Source: Phytophthora hibernalis
Lineage: Eukaryota > Oomycota > Peronosporomycetes > Peronosporales > Peronosporaceae
Reading direction: 5' to 3'
DNA length: 64,000 nt
Assembly (NCBI GenBank): GCA_012656075.1
Contig: JAAKBF010000337.1
Location: 1-64,000 of the forward strand
The notes beneath the pieces were generated by a model, which did no database searches, had not been told where the DNA came from, and saw only the letters and a program-made list of their open reading frames with translations. The number at the start of each line of letters is the position of its first letter. Within the stretch, counting starts at the first letter, position 1. A program made the translations under genes and the position numbers. Positions 22,162 to 31,459 of this stretch are shown in pieces.

Positions 22162-23133
22162 TGTGGAGTAGCGCCTTAGCTGAAATTTGCAAAGTCGTCC
22201 TCGCACAAACCCTACGCGTTAACGTCGGGCAAATTCCCGGTTGTTTGAGTAGCGTATCTCTGGGTGGGGTGTGATCCAAGTTGGTTAGGAACCTTGAAGC
22301 GTGCTTCTCAGGCGCAGCGCGGATTCTCCTCGCTCTGCATCGCTCTTGCTCTGACGTCTCACTCGTGCGTGACGACGTCCTCTCCTCTTTGACCTTGGAC
22401 GTGCGGCGTTATTGGGCCGGCGTTTCCTCGGTTGTGCACGGCGTTATCGGGCCAGTGCGTTTTTCATCTTCGGCGTCGAGTTATCGGCAACGCCTGGACT
22501 GTATCGTTTAACGTGTCCCTCCTATTGGGCACGGGATGTTGGGGGTTGAGTACACCGATCCAGCAGCGGACGACGGGGCCGGTTATCCTGGGGCTCTTCT
22601 CGGTCGAGACTGCTGGCTCTTGGAACGAAGCAAATCCACTTGCGTATCACAAAGATAATTCGGGACTGAGCCTTATGTTGTCCTATACCTTCCTCGCCAC
22701 TCGTTGGCCTTCTGGCTTTCTTCCTATCACTTCCCGTCGTGCTTACCCATCATCGTTGTCCTGACTTGCCCTGATCACGTGACCCAGTTGCCACATCGGG
22801 GTCAGTCGGGTTGCTTGATCGGGGTCTTCCGAGTTGCTAGATCGGGGTCCGTCGAGTTGCCAGATCGGGGTCCGTCGGTCGGGGTTGAAGATCGGGGCGT
22901 AAACATTGTCTCCGACCGTGGTTCCCGTGTCGCAGGCCTCGTCCCACGGCTCATATAAACGGGGCGGGGTCGCTGCCTGATCTGTCTCCGTCTTTCCTGC
23001 GGAAAATTCCGTTTCCCGTCGCTCTGGGTCGACATCCATCAAAACGGTCAGCCAGACTTCGTCACTCTCCGGCACTCCATTTTTACGTCGGCATTCCGCG
23101 TTGCACCGCCCTCCGACAGACCGCTTCTCCACA
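22162..23133 (-). repeat. 3' LTR of the gypsy element
   Basis: Begins TGTGGAG and ends CTCCACA (TG...CA with a 7-bp inverted terminus). It contains about four degenerate tandem units built on ATCGGGGTCCGTCGAGTTGC (22794-22892). A plus-strand TATA box (22954) reads against the gag-pol direction. Confidence 0.9.
22954..22959 (+). promoter_or_regulatory. Plus-strand TATA box in the LTR, antisense to gag-pol
   Basis: CATATAAACGGGGCGGGG lies about 290 bp before the antisense ATG and is unchanged in the other LTR (34772-34777). A candidate 5'-leader intron follows, with donor GAG/GTGAGT at 23165 and acceptor TTCGCAG ending at 23241, four bases before the ATG. Confidence 0.4.
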
Positions 23134-23244
23134 TCCGTCCCGCTGGTGCGTGCGCACCCCCGAGGTGAGTGCATCGCGGTAGAACCCGTCTTATCGTTAG
23201 CCTGCTTACCGCTCACCTTGTGTTGTCCTGTGTGTTCGCAGGTC

Positions 23245-25943
23245 ATGACGACTTCTCCGGACCTCGACAGCGATGACACGGAATCCCTGGACACCGGGGA
23301 CCTGGCTTCACACCGATGCGGCATATGCGACTCTGGTAGACGTCTGTTGGTGATCCCTCCGGCTCCGGTCGTCCACATCCCTGGGCCCGGCGATCCCATT
23401 CCGTCTGTGGGCGCATTGATCAACGACGCCAACGCCCTGGAGCACGAGGCGCAGTTACTTCGCGCTCAGTTGGACATGTCGTCCGCCGCCAACGCCGGGC
23501 TGGCCGTCCACGCCGCGTCGTTGCACGACCGCAACCTTTCTGCTCCGGCGAGCGCGCGAGGGGTATGACCTGGTTTCCGCCACCGTCCACCAGTTGAACG
23601 ATTGCGTGGAGAGCTTGTCTGCAGAGAACGCCAGCCTGTCGGACGCCGCGGGCACGCTTCGGACGCAAGCGGGTCCCGCCGAGGAGTGGGAGACTCAATA
23701 CCGCGTGTTGGCCGACGTGAGGTGCGAAGAGGCTGCTGCCACTGCTGCCGAGTTGGAGGAGGCGCGTTCTCGCGTCATGCAGTTATCCGATCTCCTAGCC
23801 ATCTTCCTCGACTTCCTCGACTGCCTCCACTGTCGAGTTGGCGCGCGTCTGCGCGGCGCTGGACGTTGTGCGGCAGGAGTTGTCCGTTACCCAATGTGAG
23901 CTATCACGAGCTGTGTCGGAGCGCGAGCGAGCTCGGCTGTCGTCTGCTCGAGCCCTTCGAGATCGCGACGCGGTTGCGGAAGACCTTGTGTGGCCCACGA
24001 CGCTCTTTCTCGTAGTCAGCAGGACGCCGCCGCAGCGCGGGCTCGTGACGATCCTCTCGCTGCCGACTTGCAACGAGTTAACGCCTTGCTCGTGGCTCAT
24101 GCCGAGGAGCATCAACGCGACGTGATGCGTATCCGCGACCTCGAGGCATCCGTCTCCGTTGCGGAGGCAGCAAGTGTGTCCGCCCAAGCCGATCTCGCCC
24201 GGGCCCAGGCTGAGGAACTGCGTGCGTTCGCCCGCTCTGACCAGTACAGGGCGGGGGTTCTGTCCGCTCGCCAGTGTCGGCTCGTCAGCAGGCGTTACAC
24301 CAAACTCGGGTACGCCGTCTGGAATCGCGAGTCGCCGAACTGGAAGCCACCGCGGTGCGAGAAGCGCGCGAACAGGGTGAGCGTACGGATACGTGGCGAC
24401 GACTGCTACGCGAGGCTCGTTTAGGGCGAGAGTCAGCTCGACGAGTACGAGATGCGCTGGATACCCGGCTCTCCGCTGTAGTCACGTCTGCAGGGGGCTT
24501 TGAACATCGATGGCTTCTCCGGACGCGGGAGGCCGATGCTGGATCCGCCGTGAACGCGGCCGTCCCTTTACCTCCAGGTGAAGCTAGTTGGGTCAATGCT
24601 GGTGGGCACTCTGGGCCTGTGCCGACGCCTCCCGCATCGCCGTCCCCGCCATCCGTCGCCTCTCCACCCAGGGGAATCCTTCCTGGCCAACCCCGTTTTG
24701 GAGCTTCGGTGCCGCTCACTCGTGCCCAAAGGCGTCAATTCCCCAGACCGCAACCGCCTTTTCCCCACGTCGCGCGGCTGCCACGCATCCCCCGCCGCTC
24801 CTCGGGAAGTCCGCCTCTTCGACGGAGTTCCCGGCCGTCCACCTCAGCGGACTCTGCTGCTTCCGACCATGTCGCTGCGGCACAGGGTCATCGCTCTTCC
24901 CCGCCGTCTTCGGCGAAGGATTCCCGGGCGTTCCACGACTTGTACTCGCCTTCGAGTCGTCGGATAGCGCTTCCGGTGTTCCTCCTCGTCGGACGAAACG
25001 TCGCCGGTTGCTCGACATGTTTCGCGGTCTGGCCCGGCCTCTCGATCCAACTCCGCGAGTTCGGGGCCCGATGCGTCTTCATCTAGTGGGGTCGTCTTCG
25101 TCCTCTTCGGCTGCCGCGTCTTCCAAAGGCGCCTTCGTCTTCCGATTTGTCGTCCAGCCTCCTTCCTCGCCACCTTCGGGAACCGCCAGCGGTGCCTCCA
25201 ACGTACCGTTCTTTGCCCCCGCGATTCCCCCTGCACGTGATCCGGCTGAATGGCATCATCGGCGGTACCCTCCGTGGCCTCGTTCTCTTCGCTCCGAGAC
25301 GTTGACGTCTTTGTCTGTACCCTTGCTTCGGACGACTCTCCCCCTCCGGGTTGGATCTTCCTGTTCACGGCTAGACCTCGTCCCGCTGCTTGTAACGAAG
25401 CCTTGTTGACGCGGGCTAATGTCGACGCCTTGTACGCTGGGCTTACCTGACCCAGCGCGCAGAGCCCTCACTTTCGCGGCGGACGATCCATCTTTCGGAG
25501 CCCTCCTGTCCCGGTACGACCTGCACCTGGAGCATTGGGCCCAGGCTTACTGGGAAACCTCCCATGAGTTGCCGGTCCCCAGTGGTTCAGAGTGGGTTAC
25601 GTGGCGCCGGCGTCGGAACTCGCGTAGATCACACGCGGGGGACCACTTGGCGAGCGTCCTCCAGCTTATCGTCGGGCTCTTCCGGTCGGAGTCGGCGGAT
25701 ATGGACCTCCTGTTGGACCCGGTCTTCCTGCACTTCCCTCCCAGTCGTTCTGCCGTCGGTCGGTGGTATCCGGGCCGTCAGCACGCGACGCTGCACGCCG
25801 CGTTGGCCGACATCGACTCGCAGGAGCCTTGGCGCCGTTACTTCCGCTCGCTCCCTGACTCTCGTCAGCTCTGTACGGTGATGCGTGCGCATCCCGCGTA
25901 CTCCGTTTCTCGTCTGCGGGACAAGTTTGTTGAGGAGATTTAG
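23245..25943 (+). pseudogene. Antisense gene between chromodomain and 3' LTR, coiled-coil protein, frameshifted
   Basis: The ATG at 23245 opens MTTSPDLDSDDTESLDTGD and a CxxC pair. About 300 residues of Ala/Glu/Arg-rich heptad sequence then run through several frames (23420-24470). A Pro/Ser-rich linker (24560-25100) leads to a C-terminal globular-looking segment (25419-25943: YDLHLEHWAQAYWETSHELP to SRLRDKFVEEI). At least five frame changes are needed. Plant and oomycete gypsy elements of some lineages carry extra antisense genes of unknown role; this position, after integrase and opposite to pol, fits that pattern. No enzymatic domain was seen. A structural or regulatory role for the element is inference. 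Confidence 0.6.
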
Positions 25944-26358
25944 GCGTAGGGTTGAACGTCCCTTTTCATAGGCATAACCGTTGAATACTCCTTTCTGCCA
26001 CTCCTTTCACACTCGTGCCTTGGTCTTCGTTTTCTTTTGTGATCTCTTTTATGAGACGACCCTTCATCGTCCCATCTTCGGCCAACGGGCCGGCCCTCCA
26101 GACTTCATCATCGCCACTTCTCAATATGGCCTCTCCCAGACAAGCGTTCCTCCGTTCCTCCCATCGGCGGCATCCCCGCCGACTTCATTTGCGTCTTCCC
26201 GACACGCTCCGATCTGGTCCTGTCCAGACGTGGAGTTCCCCTCCGTTCCTCCTGTCGACGGCCACCCTGTCGACTTATTCCGCGCCCTTCGACGCCTACC
26301 CCGCCTCGTCGGGTTCTGCTGCGCCAGCTTCCGTTGCGCCCACGCTTTCATGTGATTG

Positions 26359-27052
26359 CATGACGCCGAACCGGTTTCGACATGTCCGTTGCCGCAGGAA
26401 ATCGTACAGCAGCCCCCACAGTTGAGATCTTGTTCGTCGACCCAAGATGCGTCTGGGTATCCCTTCCACTTCACTCGAATTCGCGTCGTATCCGCCCATA
26501 CCGTGTGGTATGTCCGTCGCGCATATCCAGTATTTGCTCCGCCTCATGTACATCTTCCTCCAGGTCACGAATTCCCCAGCTGTCTTCCGGGAGGAATTCC
26601 TCGTCGAAATCGAATCGCTCGTCGGTGGGCACGGTCAGTAACAGCGCGGGCCGCGACGGGAATTGGCGGACGGGTTTCAACTTGGAGATGTGTACGTTCG
26701 GGTACAACTGGTAGGGCGTGCCTCTGATTTCGAGACGTGTGACGTATGTATTTATGAGCTCGACCACGCGAAATCGGTCGTGCCACATGTGCGCGAGTTT
26801 GCGCGCGTAGCCCGGTTTAACCCGATCCAGGTACAACCAGACCTGTGAGCCAGCCTCGATCGAATGTTCCGTCGCGGCTTCGTTTTGGAGACGGGCTCGG
26901 GTGTTGACCGCGTCCCGGATCAATTCTAACGCTTGTGCCCGTGCTGCTTTGTAGTGTCGTTGGATCCGTAGCCTCCATCGCCGGGCGTCTGCATCGCGCC
27001 GTGACGTGTCGCTGACTGCGAGTGACGCCTCTAGTGTGGACCGGGGTCCCAA
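26359..27052 (-). pseudogene. Integrase C-terminus: GPY/F module and chromodomain
   Basis: Continues the integrase frame with a slight overlap. The GPY/F-type module reads GSQVWLYLDRVKPGYARKLA, then DRFRVVELI and YPNVHISKLKPV. The chromodomain spans ILDMRDGHTTRYGRIRREFE and, after a 1-bp frame change near 26470, KWKGYPDASWVDEQDLN. Chromodomains at this place direct chromovirus integrases to modified histones, which places the element near the chromovirus branch. The frame change splits the chromodomain. Confidence 0.75.
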
Positions 27053-27756
27053 CCGTGTACTAGGTAAAACGGGGTTTCGTTCCTCGTGCGGTCATGTGCC
27101 GTGTTCAGCGCGAAGGTAAGTCGCTCGGCGTATTCGTCCCAGTCTCGCTGGTCCACGTCCGTGATGTACATCTTAATCGCTCTGGTGATTGTTTGCACCA
27201 TGCGTTCCGCAGCTCCATTGGCCTGCGGTCGATAAGCGAGGGTCGCTCGCTGTTTCTGGCCCATCAGTTTATTGAATGCTCTGAAGAAGTCGGACATGAA
27301 GCTCGGCTCCCGATCATGCCGGATGGCTTCGCTTGCTCCGAACCTTCGGAAAACGGCTTCCTCGTACGCTTCCGCGACGGTCTGAGCCGTTCTGGAGTTG
27401 TTTGCCTTTACGATTACGAAACCTGTGAACAAATCGACCCACACGAGGAGTTCGGTGTTCTCTTTATACGACGCGGGCAGTGACGGGATATGGTCCATTG
27501 CGATAACTTGGAACGGGTACGTTGCCACGATGTTACCCGGAGATTCGCCTTGGATAGTCGGTCTCCCTTTTCCCGTTTCGCAATCGGTGCACCCGCCTAC
27601 GTAGCGCTGCACGTTCCGGAATAGTCCCGGCCAGTGAAAATGGCGTCGTAACCGTTGATAGGTCCGGCCGATTCCTTGGTGGGCCCCTTCCAGGCTCGTG
27701 AGATAGTGGTGCAACACGTCCTCGCGGAGTGTCTCCGGGACCACCAACTTCATCAC
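27031..27756 (-). CDS. Gypsy integrase core domain
   Basis: 241-residue uninterrupted part of pol. The N-terminal zinc-binding HHCC is at residues 17, 26, 56 and 59 (GGCTDC). The catalytic triad is complete: D88 in AMDHIPSLP, D148 in RHDREPSFMSDFF and E184 in NGAAERMVQTI. It would insert the cDNA copy into chromosomal DNA. It is the best-preserved enzyme of the element, although separated by frame changes from the RNase H upstream and overlapping the C-terminal module frame downstream. Confidence 0.85.
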   Translation of the reverse strand: MMKLVVPETLREDVLHHYLTSLEGAHQGIGRTYQRLRRHFHWPGLFRNVQRYVGGCTDCETGKGRPTIQGESPGNIVATYPFQVIAMDHIPSLPASYKENTELLVWVDLFTGFVIVKANNSRTAQTVAEAYEEAVFRRFGASEAIRHDREPSFMSDFFRAFNKLMGQKQRATLAYRPQANGAAERMVQTITRAIKMYITDVDQRDWDEYAERLTFALNTAHDRTRNETPFYLVHGWDPGPH

Positions 27757-28153
27757 CGTGTCGATTTCTTCGGCCGACTCTCCGCCTTTGGCGTGGTAGT
27801 AGAGCAGGTCTCCTTCACCTTCTTCATACTGGTGTACGATCTTGCTACAATTTTTTGCTTCCCGTCGCGAGAGCTCCCCAAGTCGCCGCTCAGATACCTC
27901 TTGAGATTCCAGATCCAGCGTTCCTCGTCTTGGGCGATCCGAATTCGATCAAGCCGCAACCGCTGTACTACCGATTCCTGTAAAACTCCCGGCGTTCTGT
28001 CGGTGGTTGGAGCGGTTTGGGCCGCTGCTGACCTCGTGGTCACTGGCAACACCGGGGCCGTCCTTGATCTCTTACCGACCAGTTCTTCCCTTAATCGGCC
28101 TCGATCGGGCGTCTCAGGATCTGGATCGGAGGGCTTAGATCCTCGGTCGAGGT

Positions 28154-28942
28154 CTACCCGATCTCGTTCCTGGATCGGATGACGTCCGTCAAGCGATTTA
28201 GCGTATTCAAGTCTAGCAATTCTTCGGGCGACTGAGCTCTGATGCCGTCTTGACGCTGGAGAGCTTGTCCTTCTTGAAGATCGGCACTGGCGTTCCAATC
28301 TCGTCGTACATGATACAGATCGTGATTCGGCCATTTTCGTAGGACGTTCCGAGCCCGTTGCTTCAGCAACTTCAGGCCTGGCGACTTACAGTCCATCTCG
28401 TCCCTCATCTGTCGAATGACTAGGTTCGAGTCACCGCAGACGATCAAGCGGGAGACTTTCACCTCATCCAGAAGCGAGTACCCCAGCAGCATGCCACGAT
28501 ATTCAGCTTCATTGACAGTAAGATCCGTGGCGTAGCCTGATGCCGCGTGCACGATCTTCCATCCGGGTAGTTTCCAGATGACAGCACTGAACGCACCGCC
28601 CTCTCGTTTGGCCTTTGCTGAACCATCAAAACTCATGACGTGTAGTTCCTCCCCGGCTGCTATGGACGGAGTCGGGATGTCGGTAGTCCTCGACGGACGT
28701 TTTCGTGAAGCGATGTCTTCTAACGCCGCATCGACGAATGCCCGTGGCGTGATGCTCGCGGCTAGAGTACCCAGGATTTCTTCTTCTCCTTTCGCAGATC
28801 GGCATATGTCCAGTTTCCATGGCGACATGATCGCGGTCCATTGCGACAAACGTCCCTGTAGTCCCTTGATCGGAACAACCAAGCCATCGTCGTGTGTCGG
28901 GTTAAGACGCCAACCGTTTTCCAGGCTAGCATGGTGAAACAA
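28154..28942 (-). CDS. Additional archaeal-type RNase H of the gypsy element
   Basis: 262 codons. A RVT_3-like RNase H fold starts near residue 102: D106 in MSFDGSAKAK, E147 in VNEAEYRGMLLGY, D171 in VCGDSNLVIRQM and D220 in DWNASADLQ. This is distinct from the ordinary gypsy RNase H remnant just upstream (near 29000). Oomycete and plant gypsy elements that gained such a second domain are known. It would help remove RNA from the RNA-DNA hybrid during reverse transcription. All four acidic residues are present. The frame continues past the domain toward the integrase without recognisable motifs. Confidence 0.75.
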   Translation of the reverse strand: MFHHASLENGWRLNPTHDDGLVVPIKGLQGRLSQWTAIMSPWKLDICRSAKGEEEILGTLAASITPRAFVDAALEDIASRKRPSRTTDIPTPSIAAGEELHVMSFDGSAKAKREGGAFSAVIWKLPGWKIVHAASGYATDLTVNEAEYRGMLLGYSLLDEVKVSRLIVCGDSNLVIRQMRDEMDCKSPGLKLLKQRARNVLRKWPNHDLYHVRRDWNASADLQEGQALQRQDGIRAQSPEELLDLNTLNRLTDVIRSRNEIG

Positions 28943-30140
28943 TCACTCAGGACGCGCAGAAGTGCCAAGATCTCTTTCTCGACGATGTCGTAGTTCAGCT
29001 CGTTCGGCTTTAGCGTGCGACTAGTGAACTTCACCGGCATACACACACCGTAGTGGGTCTGTGCGAGGACGGCCAAGATCGCTCATTCACTAGCGTATAC
29101 GATCACAATCGGGTCCCGCGACTCGTCGGTCTGTGCAAACTTTGTTTTGAGCGTATCAAACGCGTTGAGGGCATGCGTCCACTTTGGTTGGGAGTGCACG
29201 TCCGGCTTGGAGGCGTATTCGTCGAAGTCCGCTTCAGAGAGAGATATAACGTGGTCGCGTAGATCGCGAAATCTGGGATGAACCTGTGGTAATAGTTGAG
29301 GCTACCCAAGAAAGATTGGAGTCCTTTCAACGTGCGCGGGAACGTCAGTGCTGTCACCGACTCCAAATTCTTCGGCTTCGCCTCCAGTCCGTATTCTGAC
29401 ACACTGTGACCCAGATACGTACCCCACTCGCTCTTCTCCGCGCTGATGGATAGGTGCCATTTCTCAGGCGTCTAGCAAACGTTCCACTTTCGTGCACAGA
29501 TCGCCCCACGACGAACCTCCGATCAGGATGTCAATGTACGCACGTCGGCCCAACACGGACGGGGTGCCCGGGGCTGCTGGTCTTCCTCCGTCGAAAACGT
29601 TTTGGGTCTCGCGGTCCGGTGCGACGCTCCAATACCCGTAGAGCGCGTTGTCGATTAGTCGCTGGTATATTTGCGGTGTATTGCACAATCCAAACGGCAT
29701 CCGCGTCCACTCGAACAGCCCGAACGGGGTGATGAAGGCTGATACCAGCTGGGCTCGATCGGTCATGGGGATGACCCAGAATCCGCTTGCCATATCGAGC
29801 GGGCAGTACCAAAGGTACTTGTCCAAATCTTCGAGCAGGTCGTTGATCAGTGGCATGGGGTATACCATCAATTGAGTCAGTCCGTTCACCAGGCAATAGT
29901 CAATGCAGAGTCAGATGTCGACCCCATTCTTCTTCACGATCACGACGATCGGCGAGGCCCATGGAGATCTCGAGGATCGGATCATCCTCGCGCTGAGAAG
30001 CCCCTTGAGTAAAGCCGAGACTGGCTCTCTGAACTGGGTGGTAGCTTGCGTACACGTTGCGCTACGGGCTTCGCGTCGCCTACGTCAATATCGCAGACAA
30101 CTCCAATGGCCGCGGGAGGTAAAGCGTTGCGCTTCCCGAT
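28762..30140 (-). pseudogene. Gypsy reverse transcriptase and first RNase H, broken
   Basis: From 30140 downward: the pre-RT motif KPVAQRVRKLPP, then a frame break. The palm follows at 29889-29464 with the first catalytic Asp in YCPLDMASGFWVIPM and MPFGLCNTPQIYQR. The catalytic YxDD box reads YIDILIGG: one Asp codon is missing, which should abolish polymerase activity. The thumb (FPRTLKGLQSFLGSLNYY, near 29320) is in another frame. The ordinary RNase H start (FTSRTLKPNELNYDIVEKE, near 29010) lies in yet another frame. Confidence 0.8.
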
Positions 30141-31132
30141 CAGCCATTTCCGCTTCCATATGATTTGACGTAGCCGCTCCTCTTCCTTCGCTGGGATCTC
30201 CTGCGTCACTCCGGTAGGTCGTCCGACCTTGAGATCTTCGATCTTCACTTCTTCGGTCAGGGAGATTTCTAGGAGGACAGCCATCTCAGCTTGCAATTCC
30301 TCGGCGAAGATCTCCGAACCTTCGTGGAAGATTACGGCGTCCTCAGCCTCCACGTCGCCCGTTTTATTCTCGGCCACCTGACTTATGGGGTCTCGCTCTC
30401 CCGCCTTTCCCAGTGATATGTCAGGATCGTCATCACCCACTTCTTCGTTCGAGGTTCGTCCCCTGTCCCAGTTCGAGTGGCTGCTTGGGGTCATCTCCCT
30501 GTTTCGGGGTGGTGAACGTCACCATCACCTTGGGCGGCCGATTCTGTTCTTCTCCTGGCTTGATGGCGTGTCTTCGCCTCGATGCAGGATTCCCTTTGGG
30601 GTCTCATAGGTCGGGTGTTCCACCAACGGCCCACCGGGTCCATCGCTGCTTTCGTCGGACCAGTGGTCGTGTGCATCGCAGGTGGCACCGTACGCGAGGT
30701 TCTGCCATTCCTTGTACCGTCGCGAGTTTGCCTGGACGAAACCGAATTCTCGCGGTAGAGCGTCGTCGGCCGTCCACCAGGTTAGAGTCACGAGCGAGTC
30801 AATTGAGACCGTCTTATCGGCGGTATTGGTTATCCGCAAGCACGTACGCCGCCCGATCTTCCCTTTAACGACGGAGGTTACCCACAAGTCTCCTCTGGTG
30901 ACTCAGAGCTTCGGAGTGTTCTTATCCGGTCGGAGGGGAACATCGTGCGATCTTCCAGGGTCGATCCTCACGGAGTCCCCACTTTTACCGTGACCGGGTG
31001 CATCTTCGCGCCATACAACGGTCTTCTCCCGATCATCTGGATCCTCGCTTCGTCGGGTAGGCATGCCGTGCCGTCCGCAGTGTCGATGCGGACCCCTGCT
31101 GGGACCATGAAGTTCATCCCCAAAATCGCGTC

Positions 31133-31459
31133 TTAACCGACAAGCTCTCCGACCCATATGTTCAAGAAGTACACCAGGTTTCCGCCTAAGGTCACTTTGA
31201 TCCGCGTCCTTCCCACCGTGTAATACGTCTCGTCCCGGATCCCGACGCAGTTCTGCGTCACACCCGTGTCGATCTGGCAGCCTACCTCATGAGAAAAGGT
31301 GGTGTCTATGATGGACACCTCGGCACCAGTATCGAGCAACAGAGTCGCACGGCGGTTGTTTAGCTTCCCATTAATCTTGGCCTGTCGGTACCACTTGTCC
31401 GGCGCGTAATATTTCCAGTATCCGCGCCGTTCTCCTGGCTGCAAGTCAATCACGTCCAA
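31133..31459 (-). CDS. Gypsy aspartic protease domain
   Basis: 108-codon frame with the retropepsin active-site motif LLLDTGAEVSIID (Asp at residue 43) and the downstream hydrophobic strands expected of the fold (RIKVTLGGNLVYFLNIWVG). It processes the Gag-Pol polyprotein. Frames 30887-30525 and 30494-29982 between it and the reverse transcriptase are probably linker coding broken by shifts. Confidence 0.75.
   Translation of the reverse strand: MDVIDLQPGERRGYWKYYAPDKWYRQAKINGKLNNRRATLLLDTGAEVSIIDTTFSHEVGCQIDTGVTQNCVGIRDETYYTVGRTRIKVTLGGNLVYFLNIWVGELVG

Noticed and set aside
24844..25368. 174-codon minus-strand frame before the gypsy 3' LTR
   Set aside because: It is in the gag-pol direction, but its Arg/Glu-rich composition mirrors the antisense gene's Ser/Pro codons; no domain.
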